The translations under genes and the position numbers were made by a program. This document shows positions 33,902 to 42,525 of a DNA stretch of 64,000 nt, in pieces (within the stretch, counting starts at the first letter, position 1; each line of letters opens with the position of its first letter). The DNA lies in contig NZ_ABEA03000084.1 of NCBI RefSeq assembly GCF_000171235.2, positions 1 through 64,000 on the forward strand, written 5' to 3'. This DNA comes from Geminisphaera colitermitum TAV2. GTDB lineage: Bacteria; Verrucomicrobiota; Verrucomicrobiia; Opitutales; Opitutaceae. Below the pieces are notes generated by a model. It saw nothing but the letters and a program-made list of their open reading frames with translations, was not told where the DNA came from and searched no databases.

Positions 33902-34894
33902 ATGAAATCGCAATCTTCCGTATCCGAAAAACCACTTCGCATCGCCATGATCGGTGCCGGGCAACTGGCGACGGCCATGCACTATCCCTCGCTTACCTCG
34001 ATGCCCGACGTCGAAATCGCTGCGATGTGCGACATGAACCCCGAACGCCTCAACCTCATCGGTGACAAATTCGGCGTAATCAAACGCTACACCAACTACC
34101 GCACCATGCTGGAGGAGACCGCGCCCGACGCCGTTTACGCAATCGGTCCATCCCACCACATGTATGACATCTGGATCGACTGCCTCAAACGCGGACTGAA
34201 TCTCTTCATCGAAAAACCGATGGGCCTGACGCTTCATCAAGCCGAAACCCTGGCATGGCTGGCGGACAAACACGACTGCATCACGCAAGTCGGCTTCCAA
34301 CGACGGAGCGCCCCGCTTGCGGTGAAACTTTACAACGAATGCCGCAAACGCGGTCCCATTACCCACGCCCTCTGCCGCTTCTACAAATGTGCCCCCAGCC
34401 CGCTGCACGGCGCCGCCGATCACATGATGGAAGACGGCGTTCATTCGATCGACACACTGCGCTGGCTCTGCGGCGGCGAAATCGTCCGCATCCAAAGCGT
34501 CACCCGGCGGGTCGGCACGCCCGACATCAATTTCATCAGCGCCCTGATCGAATTCGACACCGGCGCCACCGGCCTGCTCATCAACAGTTGGAGCAGCGGA
34601 CGGCGCATCTTTGACATCGAAATCCACGCCCCCGGCATCTGCGCCGAACTGGAGCACGAGGGCAAAGGATACCTCCACGCCGATGGCGACACGACCGGCA
34701 CCGAGTTCGACACGCGCGAAGTCAGCGGCTCGGACCAAATCCATGTCTATGGCGGTTTCCATGCCAAGAGCCGGGAATTCCTCGACGCCATGCGCAACGG
34801 AACGCGCCCCTCGTCCCATTTCGGCGATGCCGTAAAAACAATGGCCGCCGCAGTCGAAATCCTTTCGCAAACCCGCTCCGAGAAACGACCATGA
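33902..34894 (+). CDS. Gfo/Idh/MocA-family oxidoreductase
   Basis: The 330-residue NAD(P)-dependent dehydrogenase starts its Rossmann domain with LRIAMIGAGQLATAMHYPSL. The family lysine motif is present as NLFIEKPMGLTLHQAETL. The C-terminal domain contains DHMMEDGVHSIDTLRWLCGG, with the usual catalytic His in GVHSID. These enzymes oxidise or reduce sugars, inositols and related compounds in the cytoplasm. Its stop overlaps the ATG of the enolase-superfamily gene by 4 bp (ATGA), so the two are coupled and probably act in sequence. A C12 tract ends 16 bp before the ATG, where a ribosome-binding site would be expected. Confidence 0.88.
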   Translation: MKSQSSVSEKPLRIAMIGAGQLATAMHYPSLTSMPDVEIAAMCDMNPERLNLIGDKFGVIKRYTNYRTMLEETAPDAVYAIGPSHHMYDIWIDCLKRGLNLFIEKPMGLTLHQAETLAWLADKHDCITQVGFQRRSAPLAVKLYNECRKRGPITHALCRFYKCAPSPLHGAADHMMEDGVHSIDTLRWLCGGEIVRIQSVTRRVGTPDINFISALIEFDTGATGLLINSWSSGRRIFDIEIHAPGICAELEHEGKGYLHADGDTTGTEFDTREVSGSDQIHVYGGFHAKSREFLDAMRNGTRPSSHFGDAVKTMAAAVEILSQTRSEKRP

Positions 34895-36402
34895 ACCTTC
34901 CAAAAATAAAAATCCGCGAAGCCCGCGCCTGTATCCAACCCGTGGAGACGCGAATGCCGTTCCGTTTCGGCATCGCCGAGATGCGCCGGATGCCGCACCT
35001 CTTTCTCCGCGTCACGCTGGAACAAGGCGGCGCGCGGGCCACCGGTCTGGCCGCCGATCATCTCGTGCCCAAGTGGTTCACCAAAAACCCCCGCACCACC
35101 TGCGACGAGGACATCCGCGAAATGCGCGAAGTGGTGCTCGAAGCGTGCCGGGTCGCGGAAGACGCCGCGGGCGAATCCACACCGTTCGCCTTGTGGTGGG
35201 AGATTTATCACGAACAGCAACGACGCGCAAAAGTGCGCGGATGGCCTCCCTTGCTGGCCTCGTTTGGCGCATCTCTCATCGAACGCGCCCTGCTCGACGC
35301 CTTCTGCCGACTGGGAGCAGGGGGGGGGGGGGGGGGAGGATCGGGATCGGGAGCGGGATCGGCACCAAAACCGTTTTCCGCCGTGCTGCGCGAGAACAGC
35401 GCGGGCATCGACCTGGGACGGATTTACCCGGAACTGTCGGGCATTGCTCCTGCCGACATTCTTCCATCCCGGCCATCCGAGCGCGTGTTCGCGCGTCACA
35501 CGATTGGGCTGAGCGATCCGCTGACCGACGACGACCTGCGCAATGGAGAATGGCCCGTGGACGGCCTGCCGGTTTCCCTGCGTGCCTGCATCCGCCACTA
35601 CGGTCTCGTCCGGTTCAAAATCAAAATTTCCGACGACACCGAAAAAAACATCGACCGCCTCACGGTCATCGCCTCGCTGCTGGAACGCGACGCGCCACCC
35701 GACTACCAATGCACGCTCGACGGAAACGAATCGTATCGGAGTATTGAATACTTCCTGGATTTCTGGAATCGCCTGATTCGGACAAAGGCGCTTGAGCCGT
35801 GGCTCGACCATCTCTTGTTCGTGGAACAACCGTTGCACCGCGACGTCGCGCTTGGCACGGACATGCGAAAGGTGTTTGCCGATTGTCCGCGCGTTCCCCG
35901 GATGCTTATCGACGAGTCCGACGCCACCATCGACACGCTTCCCCAGGCGCTCGCCTGCGGTTATGAGGGGACAACGCACAAGAACTGCAAAGGTGTTTTC
36001 AAAAGCGTGGCCAATCTCGGTCTGCTGAAACATCGCGCCAAGGCGGGAGGGGCGGGCGGAGCCGCGTTTCTATTTAGCGGCGAGGATCTGTCCAACATTG
36101 GCCCCGTGGCCTTGTTGCAGGATTTGTGTGTCGCGCAAAACCTGGGGCTCACCGATCTGGAGCGCAACGGACACCATTACTTCCGTGGCCTGTCGAATTT
36201 CCCACGAGAGATATGGACGTCGTTGTTGAAAGAGCATTCCGATTTGTATCAGGAACTCCATGACGGATGTCCTGCCGTGCGTATCGTGAACGGTGAAATT
36301 TCCTGCGCCTCGGTGCATCGGCACGGACTCGGAACCTCGTTCGATTTGGACACCGCACTGTTCACGCCGCTGGAAGCGTGGAGCGGCAAATTGCAAGCGT
36401 AA
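34891..36402 (+). CDS. Enolase-superfamily dehydratase/racemase
   Basis: The 503-residue protein has the mandelate racemase/muconate lactonizing fold. An N-terminal capping domain (MPFRFGIAEMRRMPHLFLRV) precedes a barrel with the base motif RFKIKIS. The three metal ligands lie in CTLDGNES, LFVEQPLHRD and MLIDESDA, and a later Lys in THKNCKG. Members abstract the alpha proton of carboxylates, commonly dehydrating sugar acids. The protein is 80-100 residues longer than usual. Part of the excess is a Gly/Ser linker (GAGGGGGGSGSGAGS) encoded by an in-frame G17 tract near residue 145. It is translationally coupled to the dehydrogenase; a symporter follows. Confidence 0.78.
   Translation: MNLPKIKIREARACIQPVETRMPFRFGIAEMRRMPHLFLRVTLEQGGARATGLAADHLVPKWFTKNPRTTCDEDIREMREVVLEACRVAEDAAGESTPFALWWEIYHEQQRRAKVRGWPPLLASFGASLIERALLDAFCRLGAGGGGGGGSGSGAGSAPKPFSAVLRENSAGIDLGRIYPELSGIAPADILPSRPSERVFARHTIGLSDPLTDDDLRNGEWPVDGLPVSLRACIRHYGLVRFKIKISDDTEKNIDRLTVIASLLERDAPPDYQCTLDGNESYRSIEYFLDFWNRLIRTKALEPWLDHLLFVEQPLHRDVALGTDMRKVFADCPRVPRMLIDESDATIDTLPQALACGYEGTTHKNCKGVFKSVANLGLLKHRAKAGGAGGAAFLFSGEDLSNIGPVALLQDLCVAQNLGLTDLERNGHHYFRGLSNFPREIWTSLLKEHSDLYQELHDGCPAVRIVNGEISCASVHRHGLGTSFDLDTALFTPLEAWSGKLQA
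35320..35336 (+). repeat. In-frame poly-G tract (about G17)
   Basis: The run encodes polyglycine in the enolase-superfamily gene. It is the only long tract in the window with G, not C, on the sense strand of its gene. Length change would switch the frame at 30% of the protein. Confidence 0.85.
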
Positions 36403-36417
36403 CGGATCATCCCCTCT

Positions 36418-36434
36418 CCCCCCCCCCCCCCCCC
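36418..36434 (+). repeat. Poly-C tract (about C17)
   Basis: It lies 61 bp upstream of the symporter ATG and 15 bp after the enolase-superfamily stop, followed by a short CA repeat. Confidence 0.85.
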
Positions 36435-36495
36435 TCCACACACACACATACCCACGACGCGTTTGCCGTTTTGGTTTCCGCCATTTTCGCATCTC

Positions 36496-38511
36496 ATGCA
36501 CATCATCGACTGGTTGGTTATCACGGTGCCCTTGGCCATTGTCCTGACCGTTGGTGTCATCACGCATCGCTACATGAAAAGTGTTGCCCACTTCGTATCC
36601 GGAGGTCGTGTTGGCGGACGTTATTTGCTGGCTGTTGCCAAGGGGGAAATGACGGCGGGGGCGGTCGTGTTCGTGGCGGCGTGGGAGGTGTTTGCTCAGT
36701 CGGGATTCATTCCGACTTGGTGGGGTTGGATCACGGGGCCGGTGGCCATTGTCGTGGCGATTTTCGGGTTCGTCATTTATCGGTTTCGTGAGACGCGGGC
36801 CATGACGCTGGCCCAGTTTTTCGAGATGCGTTACAGCCGCAATTTTCGTTTGTTCGCCGGTGTGCTTGGGTTTGTGGCCGGTGTGATTAACTTCGGCATC
36901 ATCCCGGCGATTGGGGCGCGGTTCATGGTGTATTTTCTGCAACTGCCAACAGAGATGACGGTTCTTTCGTATTCATTTCCTACTTACATTGCGTTGATGG
37001 GAGTGTTTCTTTCCATCAGCCTGACGCTCACGATCTCGGGTGGTTTGATCACGTTGATGGTGACGGACTGCATCGAAGGGATTTTTGCGCAGTTGATGTA
37101 CATCGTCATCATTGTGGGCGTGCTTTGCATGGTGGATTGGAGCGAGATGTCGGCCTTCATCGGCACGCGTCCGCCGAATCATTCGATGGTCAATCCGTTC
37201 GATGCGTGGGCGGTGCAGGATTTCAATTTGTGGTTTGTGTTGATGGGCGTGTTTGTCGGGACGTACGGCACGATGGCGTGGCAAAATTCCAGCGCCTACA
37301 ACACGGCAGGGGCGACGCCGCACGAGGCGCGCATGGGTGGTTTGCTTGGGCGCTGGCGCGAGCAGGGAAAGAGCGCCGTGGTGGTGTTGCTGGCGCTGGC
37401 CGCGCTGACCTACCTGGGACATCCTGATTTCGTCTCGGCGTCCGAGGTGGCGCGCGAGTCGATTGAGGGCATCGAGCAGGCTCAGATCAGAAAACAAATG
37501 ACGATCCCGGTGGCCTTGTCCCACATGTTGCCGATTGGTGTGAAGGGTGCGCTTTGCGCAGTGTTGTTGCTGGGGATTTTTGGCGGAGATTCGACGCACT
37601 TGCATTCGTGGGGAGGCATTTTGGCGCAGGATGTGATTCTGCCTCGTTTGAAGCGTACGCCTGCGCCGGCGGGGCACATTCGTTTGTTGCGAGCGTGCAT
37701 TATCGGGGTGGCGGTTTTCGCGTTTTTGTTCGGGGCATTTTTCCGGCACACGGAATACATCATCATGTGGTGGCAGGTGACGACTGCGGTTTATGTGGGT
37801 GGAGCGGGCGCGGCGATTGTCGGCGGGCTTTACTGGAAGCGGGGAACGTCGGCGGGGGCGTGGTCGGCGATGGTGGCGGGGGCGATTTTGTCGGGCGGGG
37901 GCATCTTGGTTTATAAGTTGTTTGGTGACGCCTTTCTGTCGCGCGCGTTGCAGGCGCTGGGTCTTCCGGTGGGGGATTTTACGGTCAATGGAATGCAGAT
38001 TTCGTTTTTTTCCACGTTGGTTGCGATCACGCTTTACGTGGTTGTTTCGCTCGCCACCTGCCGTCGGGATTACCCGCTCAACAAGATGCTGCATCGTGAC
38101 GAATTGCCGCTCGACGCCAATGGGCGTCCGATTGTGGCGAAGCGTCCGCGGACGCTGGCGCGGATCGTTGGCATCGACGAGCGTTTCACGACGGGTGACA
38201 AGTGGATCACGGGGAGTTTGTTTTGCTGGGCGTTTCTGTGGTTCGGCGTGATGCTTGTTGGCACGGTGTGGAATTTGATTGGCCAGTGGGGTTGGTTGCA
38301 TTGGGCGGGGATCAAACCGTGGTCGAACGAGAATTGGCTTGGTTTCTGGCACGTAACGGCGATCGGTTTGCCGTGTATCATAACTGTGGTGACAGGTTTG
38401 TGGTTCACTTGGGGTGGTGTTCGTGACATCCGGCGGCTGTTCGCTTCGTTGCGTGGTTACAAGATCGACGACTCCGACAATGGCACCGTCGAACAGCACA
38501 AACCGTGGTGA
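36496..38511 (+). CDS. Sodium/solute symporter (SSS) family transporter
   Basis: The ATG at 36496 (MHIIDWLVITVPLAIVL) is preferred over the TTG at 36463. The 671-residue integral membrane protein has about 13-15 helices. SSS-type features are GGRVGGRYLLAVAKGEMTAGAVVF, the WWGWITGPVAIVV helix and a conserved QNSSAYNTA region. It probably imports the sugar or sugar acid handled by the three genes upstream. The sense strand is unusually rich in G and T at third positions, unlike the C-ending codons of nearly all neighbours, so a different origin or selection is likely. A REP-like unit follows, then an AraC regulator. Confidence 0.85.
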   Translation: MHIIDWLVITVPLAIVLTVGVITHRYMKSVAHFVSGGRVGGRYLLAVAKGEMTAGAVVFVAAWEVFAQSGFIPTWWGWITGPVAIVVAIFGFVIYRFRETRAMTLAQFFEMRYSRNFRLFAGVLGFVAGVINFGIIPAIGARFMVYFLQLPTEMTVLSYSFPTYIALMGVFLSISLTLTISGGLITLMVTDCIEGIFAQLMYIVIIVGVLCMVDWSEMSAFIGTRPPNHSMVNPFDAWAVQDFNLWFVLMGVFVGTYGTMAWQNSSAYNTAGATPHEARMGGLLGRWREQGKSAVVVLLALAALTYLGHPDFVSASEVARESIEGIEQAQIRKQMTIPVALSHMLPIGVKGALCAVLLLGIFGGDSTHLHSWGGILAQDVILPRLKRTPAPAGHIRLLRACIIGVAVFAFLFGAFFRHTEYIIMWWQVTTAVYVGGAGAAIVGGLYWKRGTSAGAWSAMVAGAILSGGGILVYKLFGDAFLSRALQALGLPVGDFTVNGMQISFFSTLVAITLYVVVSLATCRRDYPLNKMLHRDELPLDANGRPIVAKRPRTLARIVGIDERFTTGDKWITGSLFCWAFLWFGVMLVGTVWNLIGQWGWLHWAGIKPWSNENWLGFWHVTAIGLPCIITVVTGLWFTWGGVRDIRRLFASLRGYKIDDSDNGTVEQHKPW

Positions 38512-38574
38512 GTTGCCGGTCTCCAAACTCCGAGTCATCGACTGAAGCTGTTTTGGTTTTGAGAGTGTTCATTT

Positions 38575-38700
38575 TGGAGTGCGGTGATTCATCACCGCTT
38601 TTGACGGCGCGATTTATCGCGTCGCCCCGCCCAGTGGAGCGACGAAGAGAGCGGGGCGTTAAAACGCCCCGTCAAAGCGGCGATAAATCGCCGCACTCCA
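38575..38700. repeat. REP-like unit with 10-bp perfect terminal inverted repeat
   Basis: The ends TGGAGTGCGG and CCGCACTCCA enclose further palindromes (GCGGTGATTCATCACCGC, GCGCGATTTATCGCG, GGGGCGTTAAAACGCCCC). A single relative of the opening word sits at 18795. No ORF lies inside. Confidence 0.8.
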
Positions 38701-38783
38701 TAGGGAGGCGGAAGGCGGGAGGCGGGATGCTTGCGTTCCGGGTTGTTCTGCAATTTATCCGCAGCAAATAATCCCCACCGCGC

Positions 38784-39680
38784 ATGTCCTCCCAAACGAG
38801 TTTTATGAGAGACGAGAAAGGCTTTGAAGAAACACGCGAGCGCGCCCTGCTGGCATTGGGAGTGCGCATCTTTCAAAACCCCAGGCTTTTGGTCCAAGCC
38901 TACTGGCATCGGATGAAAGATAAAATTCTGGTCCCCCCACATGACCATTCCGACATGTTGCAACTGGACCTGAATATCGGAATGTCCGGAGTAATCACCA
39001 TTGAGGAAGAGACGATTCCCATTCAGGGAGTGACGGCGGCGGCGTTTTATCCCGGCCAGAGACATTCCATCGAATTGGAACCCGCAGCACCCCAGGCTTG
39101 GATCTTCAGCATCAAGATTCGTGTTTCCCCACAATGGGAAGCGGTGCGTGAACGGATTTTCCATCCCTACCTCAAACTGCTTTTCGCCGACCACCACTTG
39201 GTGAAAATGTTGCGTCAACTGAACAGGGTCGGGACAGTGGAAAGTTCGCGGCAAACGCTGATGTGCGTAACGCTGGCCGACGTGCTTTGTCACTGGCCGG
39301 GCGCATCCTCCGGCACCACGTCGCACACGCTTCAGACCGGACCAGACGGGGAAATCGGGACGGGAATGCAAAACGCGCTCCACCTCATCGACGAAAATCT
39401 TTCGAATCCGCCTTCGCAGCAGCAACTGGCGGCCTCTTCGCATATGTCTACCCGCAATTTCACGCGACATTTCCGGCAACTGTTCGGTTGCGCGCCCCAT
39501 GCCTACATCACGGCGCGACGTCTGGCCTGCGCCCGGGAGTTGCTCGCGCACAAGGCCCGCAACATCACCGAAATCGCGGACGAACTCGGTTTCCCGTCGA
39601 TCCACGCCTTTTCAAGATGGTTCCAGCGGATCGAGGGAACCAGTCCGAGCGTGTATCGGGAAAAGCATTTCCTGCTATGA
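38784..39680 (+). CDS. AraC-family transcriptional regulator
   Basis: The 298-residue protein has an N-terminal cupin sensor with PPHDHSDMLQLDLNIG and AAFYPGQRHSIELEPA. The C-terminal helix-turn-helix pair reads NPPSQQQLAASSHMSTRNFTRHFRQLFGCAPHAYITARRLACARELL and NITEIADELGFPSIHAFSRWFQRIEGTSPSVYRE. It follows the sugar-acid module on the same strand and is the nearest candidate to control it through the 39-bp element at 32881; that link is inference. The neighbour downstream is a convergent esterase gene beyond a G12 tract (39731-39742). Confidence 0.9.
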   Translation: MSSQTSFMRDEKGFEETRERALLALGVRIFQNPRLLVQAYWHRMKDKILVPPHDHSDMLQLDLNIGMSGVITIEEETIPIQGVTAAAFYPGQRHSIELEPAAPQAWIFSIKIRVSPQWEAVRERIFHPYLKLLFADHHLVKMLRQLNRVGTVESSRQTLMCVTLADVLCHWPGASSGTTSHTLQTGPDGEIGTGMQNALHLIDENLSNPPSQQQLAASSHMSTRNFTRHFRQLFGCAPHAYITARRLACARELLAHKARNITEIADELGFPSIHAFSRWFQRIEGTSPSVYREKHFLL

Positions 39681-39798
39681 ACCCGGTTTGACGTGTTCGC
39701 AGATCGCGAATCGACGCGAATTAAAAGGCAGGGGGGGGGGGGAGGGAGGACGTTCAACCAAGCCGGGGGTTTCTTTGCGGGGGCTGAAAAACGTCAAT

Positions 39799-41583
39799 TT
39801 ATGGTTCCACGGTTATGGCGGAAATTTGGCTGAAAAAAAGATCGGCGCCTGCAGGGGTGATGATTCGGAGTTTGGCGGTTTTCTCGCTCAACATTGGCGG
39901 TTTCGCATGAGGTCCGGGACGAAAATCCGACCAGTGAATCCGAACTTCTTTCCAGTCCTGACCGGGGGGGGGCTGATTGACTTCCCAAACATGATAGACC
40001 GCGTCCGTCTCCTCGTTCACGAGTTGCACAGTAAAACCAGTGCCACCAGGCGAGCGTGCCCAAAAGGAAAGACCGGCGCTTCGGTCGCGCGCCAAGGAAA
40101 GTCCTCTCAGACCAAAGCAGTCCAACGCGTATTGACCGGTGATTTCGATTGCCGGCTGACCATTAAAGGCACCGCGATGAAAACGATGACGTCCGCCGCG
40201 GTAGCCTCCATCGTAGGGCGGATGCCATAGGCGGGAGTCAAAGTCCGGGGCGTGGACGGAAGCCGTCCAAAGAACGGTCCGGCGGTCCGCATCAGTGAAG
40301 CCGAGTGCAGGCGGATCGACCCGTAGCAAAGAAGTGGATACGGATATTTTGCGATCATCTGTTGCCAGCCCAAACCAGTCGAGCGGCTGGTCCGGCTCCT
40401 CCACGGGAAGCGTGGCATAATAACTCCCTGCGGTGCTGGCGCGGCATTCCAGCTTTTTCCAATGGCGGGTTCTCCACGGAGTTTCTCCGTAAGAATACCA
40501 GACTGTTGCTGCGGTCACCGGAACGGGACTTGTGACTTGAAACGTCACCCGGATGCCAGCGCCATCACGTATCGGTTTTTCAGCTACAAAGCAGATTGGA
40601 AACGGTTTCCCTTCTCCCTTGAGGTGATGATCCATCCAGGCGATTTCCTGCATGGCGCGGTGCGCGCGGGAATCGACCGGGGTGGGGCCGGTATTTCCGC
40701 CGGGAAAGGCAAGGGCGTGAGAGGTGTTGGGCGAAAAAACGAGATTTTTCGGGGAATGGATTTTGTCCAACGTGGCCTGCACCGAGGGCGGCCAGAAAAA
40801 CCAGTCGCAAGCAGCAGCGGCAAAAAAATAGCTGGCTGTGATGTCTCCGGCGAAGTTCCCGGCATCAAAGTGTTTCAGCCAGAGAGCACGATTCTCCGTT
40901 CCCCGCCGCGCCAAGGCGTCTTGGAAGACGGTGCCGTGGTCGTAGAAGCCGCCGCCATAAACCGCAAAGGCCGCCTTGACACGGTCACGTTTCAAACCGC
41001 TGACCATCGTAGTCATGTAACCGCCCCAAGAACCGCCGGTCACACCGATTCGGTCGGGGTCAACATCGGGTTGGGCGCGCAGCAGATTGAATCCGTTGAG
41101 GGCTGCGAGAATGCCGTCATAGAGCTGGTTGCGAGTTGGGTCGGGCTTGCATCGCCAGGGATTTCGGTCCTGTCCCCAATATCCTGTTGACCGCATTTTT
41201 TTGGAATCGGCGATGCCGGGTTCGTCCTGACAAAAGGCGACATATCCCAAGCTGGCCCAATGTTTCACCGCCGGCTCGACGTGGTCTGCCGTAGCGCCTC
41301 CTCCATGACAGACCAGAATGGCTGGGCGGCGTGCTGATTTTTCGGCAGGGCGGGCCAGAATGCCGTAAATGCTCACGATCGAGTTGTCGGGAAGCGTCCG
41401 GTTGAGAAAACGCAGGCGGGTGATTTCGATGGAATCTTCGTTTTTGGTCTCAATAATTTCGAGGATTTGTGGCGGCGCATCTCCCAAGTAAGGAGCGAAT
41501 AGGGAGTGTTCGCCGGCACGTAATCCAAGGACAAGGAGGCCGATAATAAAACAGACAGGGAAAAAGGTGATGAGGCGTCTCAT
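39799..41583 (-). CDS. Secreted CE7-like (acetyl xylan esterase) hydrolase with C-terminal beta domain
   Basis: The 594-residue protein has a signal peptide (FFPVCFIIGLLVLGLRAG). An alpha/beta hydrolase domain of about 350 residues shows PAILVCHGGGATADH, the nucleophile Ser185 in GVTGGSWGGYMT, and FSPNTSHALAFPG as the probable His region. This fits the acetyl xylan esterase/cephalosporin deacetylase type. About residues 400-594 form a beta-rich domain (HRFHRGAFNGQPAIEITGQ, SAGLSFWARSP, KEVRIHWSDFRPG) that looks like a carbohydrate-binding module. The role is probably deacylation of polysaccharide outside the cytoplasm. Composition is less GC-rich than the neighbours. It is monocistronic; the upstream 185 bp contain a REP-like unit and an AT-rich probable promoter. 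Confidence 0.78.
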   Translation of the reverse strand: MRRLITFFPVCFIIGLLVLGLRAGEHSLFAPYLGDAPPQILEIIETKNEDSIEITRLRFLNRTLPDNSIVSIYGILARPAEKSARRPAILVCHGGGATADHVEPAVKHWASLGYVAFCQDEPGIADSKKMRSTGYWGQDRNPWRCKPDPTRNQLYDGILAALNGFNLLRAQPDVDPDRIGVTGGSWGGYMTTMVSGLKRDRVKAAFAVYGGGFYDHGTVFQDALARRGTENRALWLKHFDAGNFAGDITASYFFAAAACDWFFWPPSVQATLDKIHSPKNLVFSPNTSHALAFPGGNTGPTPVDSRAHRAMQEIAWMDHHLKGEGKPFPICFVAEKPIRDGAGIRVTFQVTSPVPVTAATVWYSYGETPWRTRHWKKLECRASTAGSYYATLPVEEPDQPLDWFGLATDDRKISVSTSLLRVDPPALGFTDADRRTVLWTASVHAPDFDSRLWHPPYDGGYRGGRHRFHRGAFNGQPAIEITGQYALDCFGLRGLSLARDRSAGLSFWARSPGGTGFTVQLVNEETDAVYHVWEVNQPPPGQDWKEVRIHWSDFRPGPHAKPPMLSEKTAKLRIITPAGADLFFSQISAITVEP

Positions 41584-41642
41584 GGGCGTTGTTTTTTACT
41601 TTCTTAAGGGAGTTTCTAAAAAACTTTTTTGACAGAACAACA

Positions 41643-41698
41643 GACCAAGGAGCGGCGGTCTCCAAGCCGCCGTCGGACGAGGTGCATCGCGCCTCGCC
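41643..41698. repeat. REP-like palindrome pair
   Basis: It begins GACCAAGGAGCGGCGG, as does the unit at 22221. Two hairpins are visible: GGCGG...CCGCC and GGCGAGG-like CGAGG...CCTCG. It lies between the esterase gene and the pseudopilin gene. Confidence 0.75.
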
Positions 41699-41768
41699 TG
41701 ATGCTGTGCGGCATTTAATCAGGCGACACTTCGCGTAACATCCGTGTGTGTTTTCATTGGGTTCGTGG

Positions 41769-42482
41769 CTATTTGCGGATGTTATTTAAGAGTGTTTCGA
41801 GCGTGGGCGGGGAGCCGTCAGTCATCGTGGTTTTGCCGAGTGTGCGCACGCTGCCATCGGCAAAAGTAGCGTTCATTGTCTCGCTCTTGTGACGCCAGTC
41901 GAATTCGTCGCGCGTGATTGAGCCGATGTTGACGTAAACAAAGCTGTCCTCCTTGGTGCCGTTTTGCCGGGCTTCGACAATGAGGAGGGATTGCGAAGGG
42001 GCGCCGATTTGTGAAAAGGTTATGGGCACGGTGCTGCCTCCCGTGAAATTAAGCGCGTAGGTGCGGAGGGGGGGGACGCTGAATGTGGCTGCGGAGTCGG
42101 GACAGAGAAAGAGATTGTCGTGAGCACCAGCACCTGGATAGCGCATGGCGAGGTGTTTTTGGATGACGCGCCACCAGCTTTGCACGGGGGAGGTTTCACC
42201 TGAACCGGGATAATCGGGATTCGGGTTCTGGTCGGCGATGGGTGAGCGTCCGCGATTTTCGTCGGCATACCGAAGGAGGGCGAGGCCGAGTTGGCGCATG
42301 TTGGACTTGCACTGGACGGCGCGGGCCGAGCGGCGGACGGTGCCAACGGTGGGGATGATGATCGCGGCTAGCATCCCAATTATCGCTACAACCGTGAGGA
42401 GTTCGATAAGCGTGAAACCTGAATGTGGGGTGTAGCGGAGAGTCCGGCACAGGATCGGAGGATGACGGGCATTGGTGTGCAT
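41769..42482 (-). CDS. Pseudopilin with prepilin-type N terminus
   Basis: The ATG at 42482 (MHTNARHPP) is chosen because the longer track ORF would overlap the upstream gene. The 237-residue product carries the prepilin site G|FTLIELLTVVAIIGMLAAIIIPTVG after a basic leader of about 20 residues. QCKSNMRQLGLALLRYADENRGR follows, then a C-terminal ATFADGSVRTL, the DG motif of this pseudopilin group. It is the last gene of a minus-strand operon with a PEP-CTERM protein and two beta-helix proteins. This repeats the gene kinds of the 5-10 kb cluster. Processing needs a prepilin peptidase encoded elsewhere. Confidence 0.9.
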   Translation of the reverse strand: MHTNARHPPILCRTLRYTPHSGFTLIELLTVVAIIGMLAAIIIPTVGTVRRSARAVQCKSNMRQLGLALLRYADENRGRSPIADQNPNPDYPGSGETSPVQSWWRVIQKHLAMRYPGAGAHDNLFLCPDSAATFSVPPLRTYALNFTGGSTVPITFSQIGAPSQSLLIVEARQNGTKEDSFVYVNIGSITRDEFDWRHKSETMNATFADGSVRTLGKTTMTDGSPPTLETLLNNIRK

Positions 42483-42525
42483 GGAGAGCAGAGGTGGCGG
42501 GGAAATGTCGATGACTGGAAAAGGA

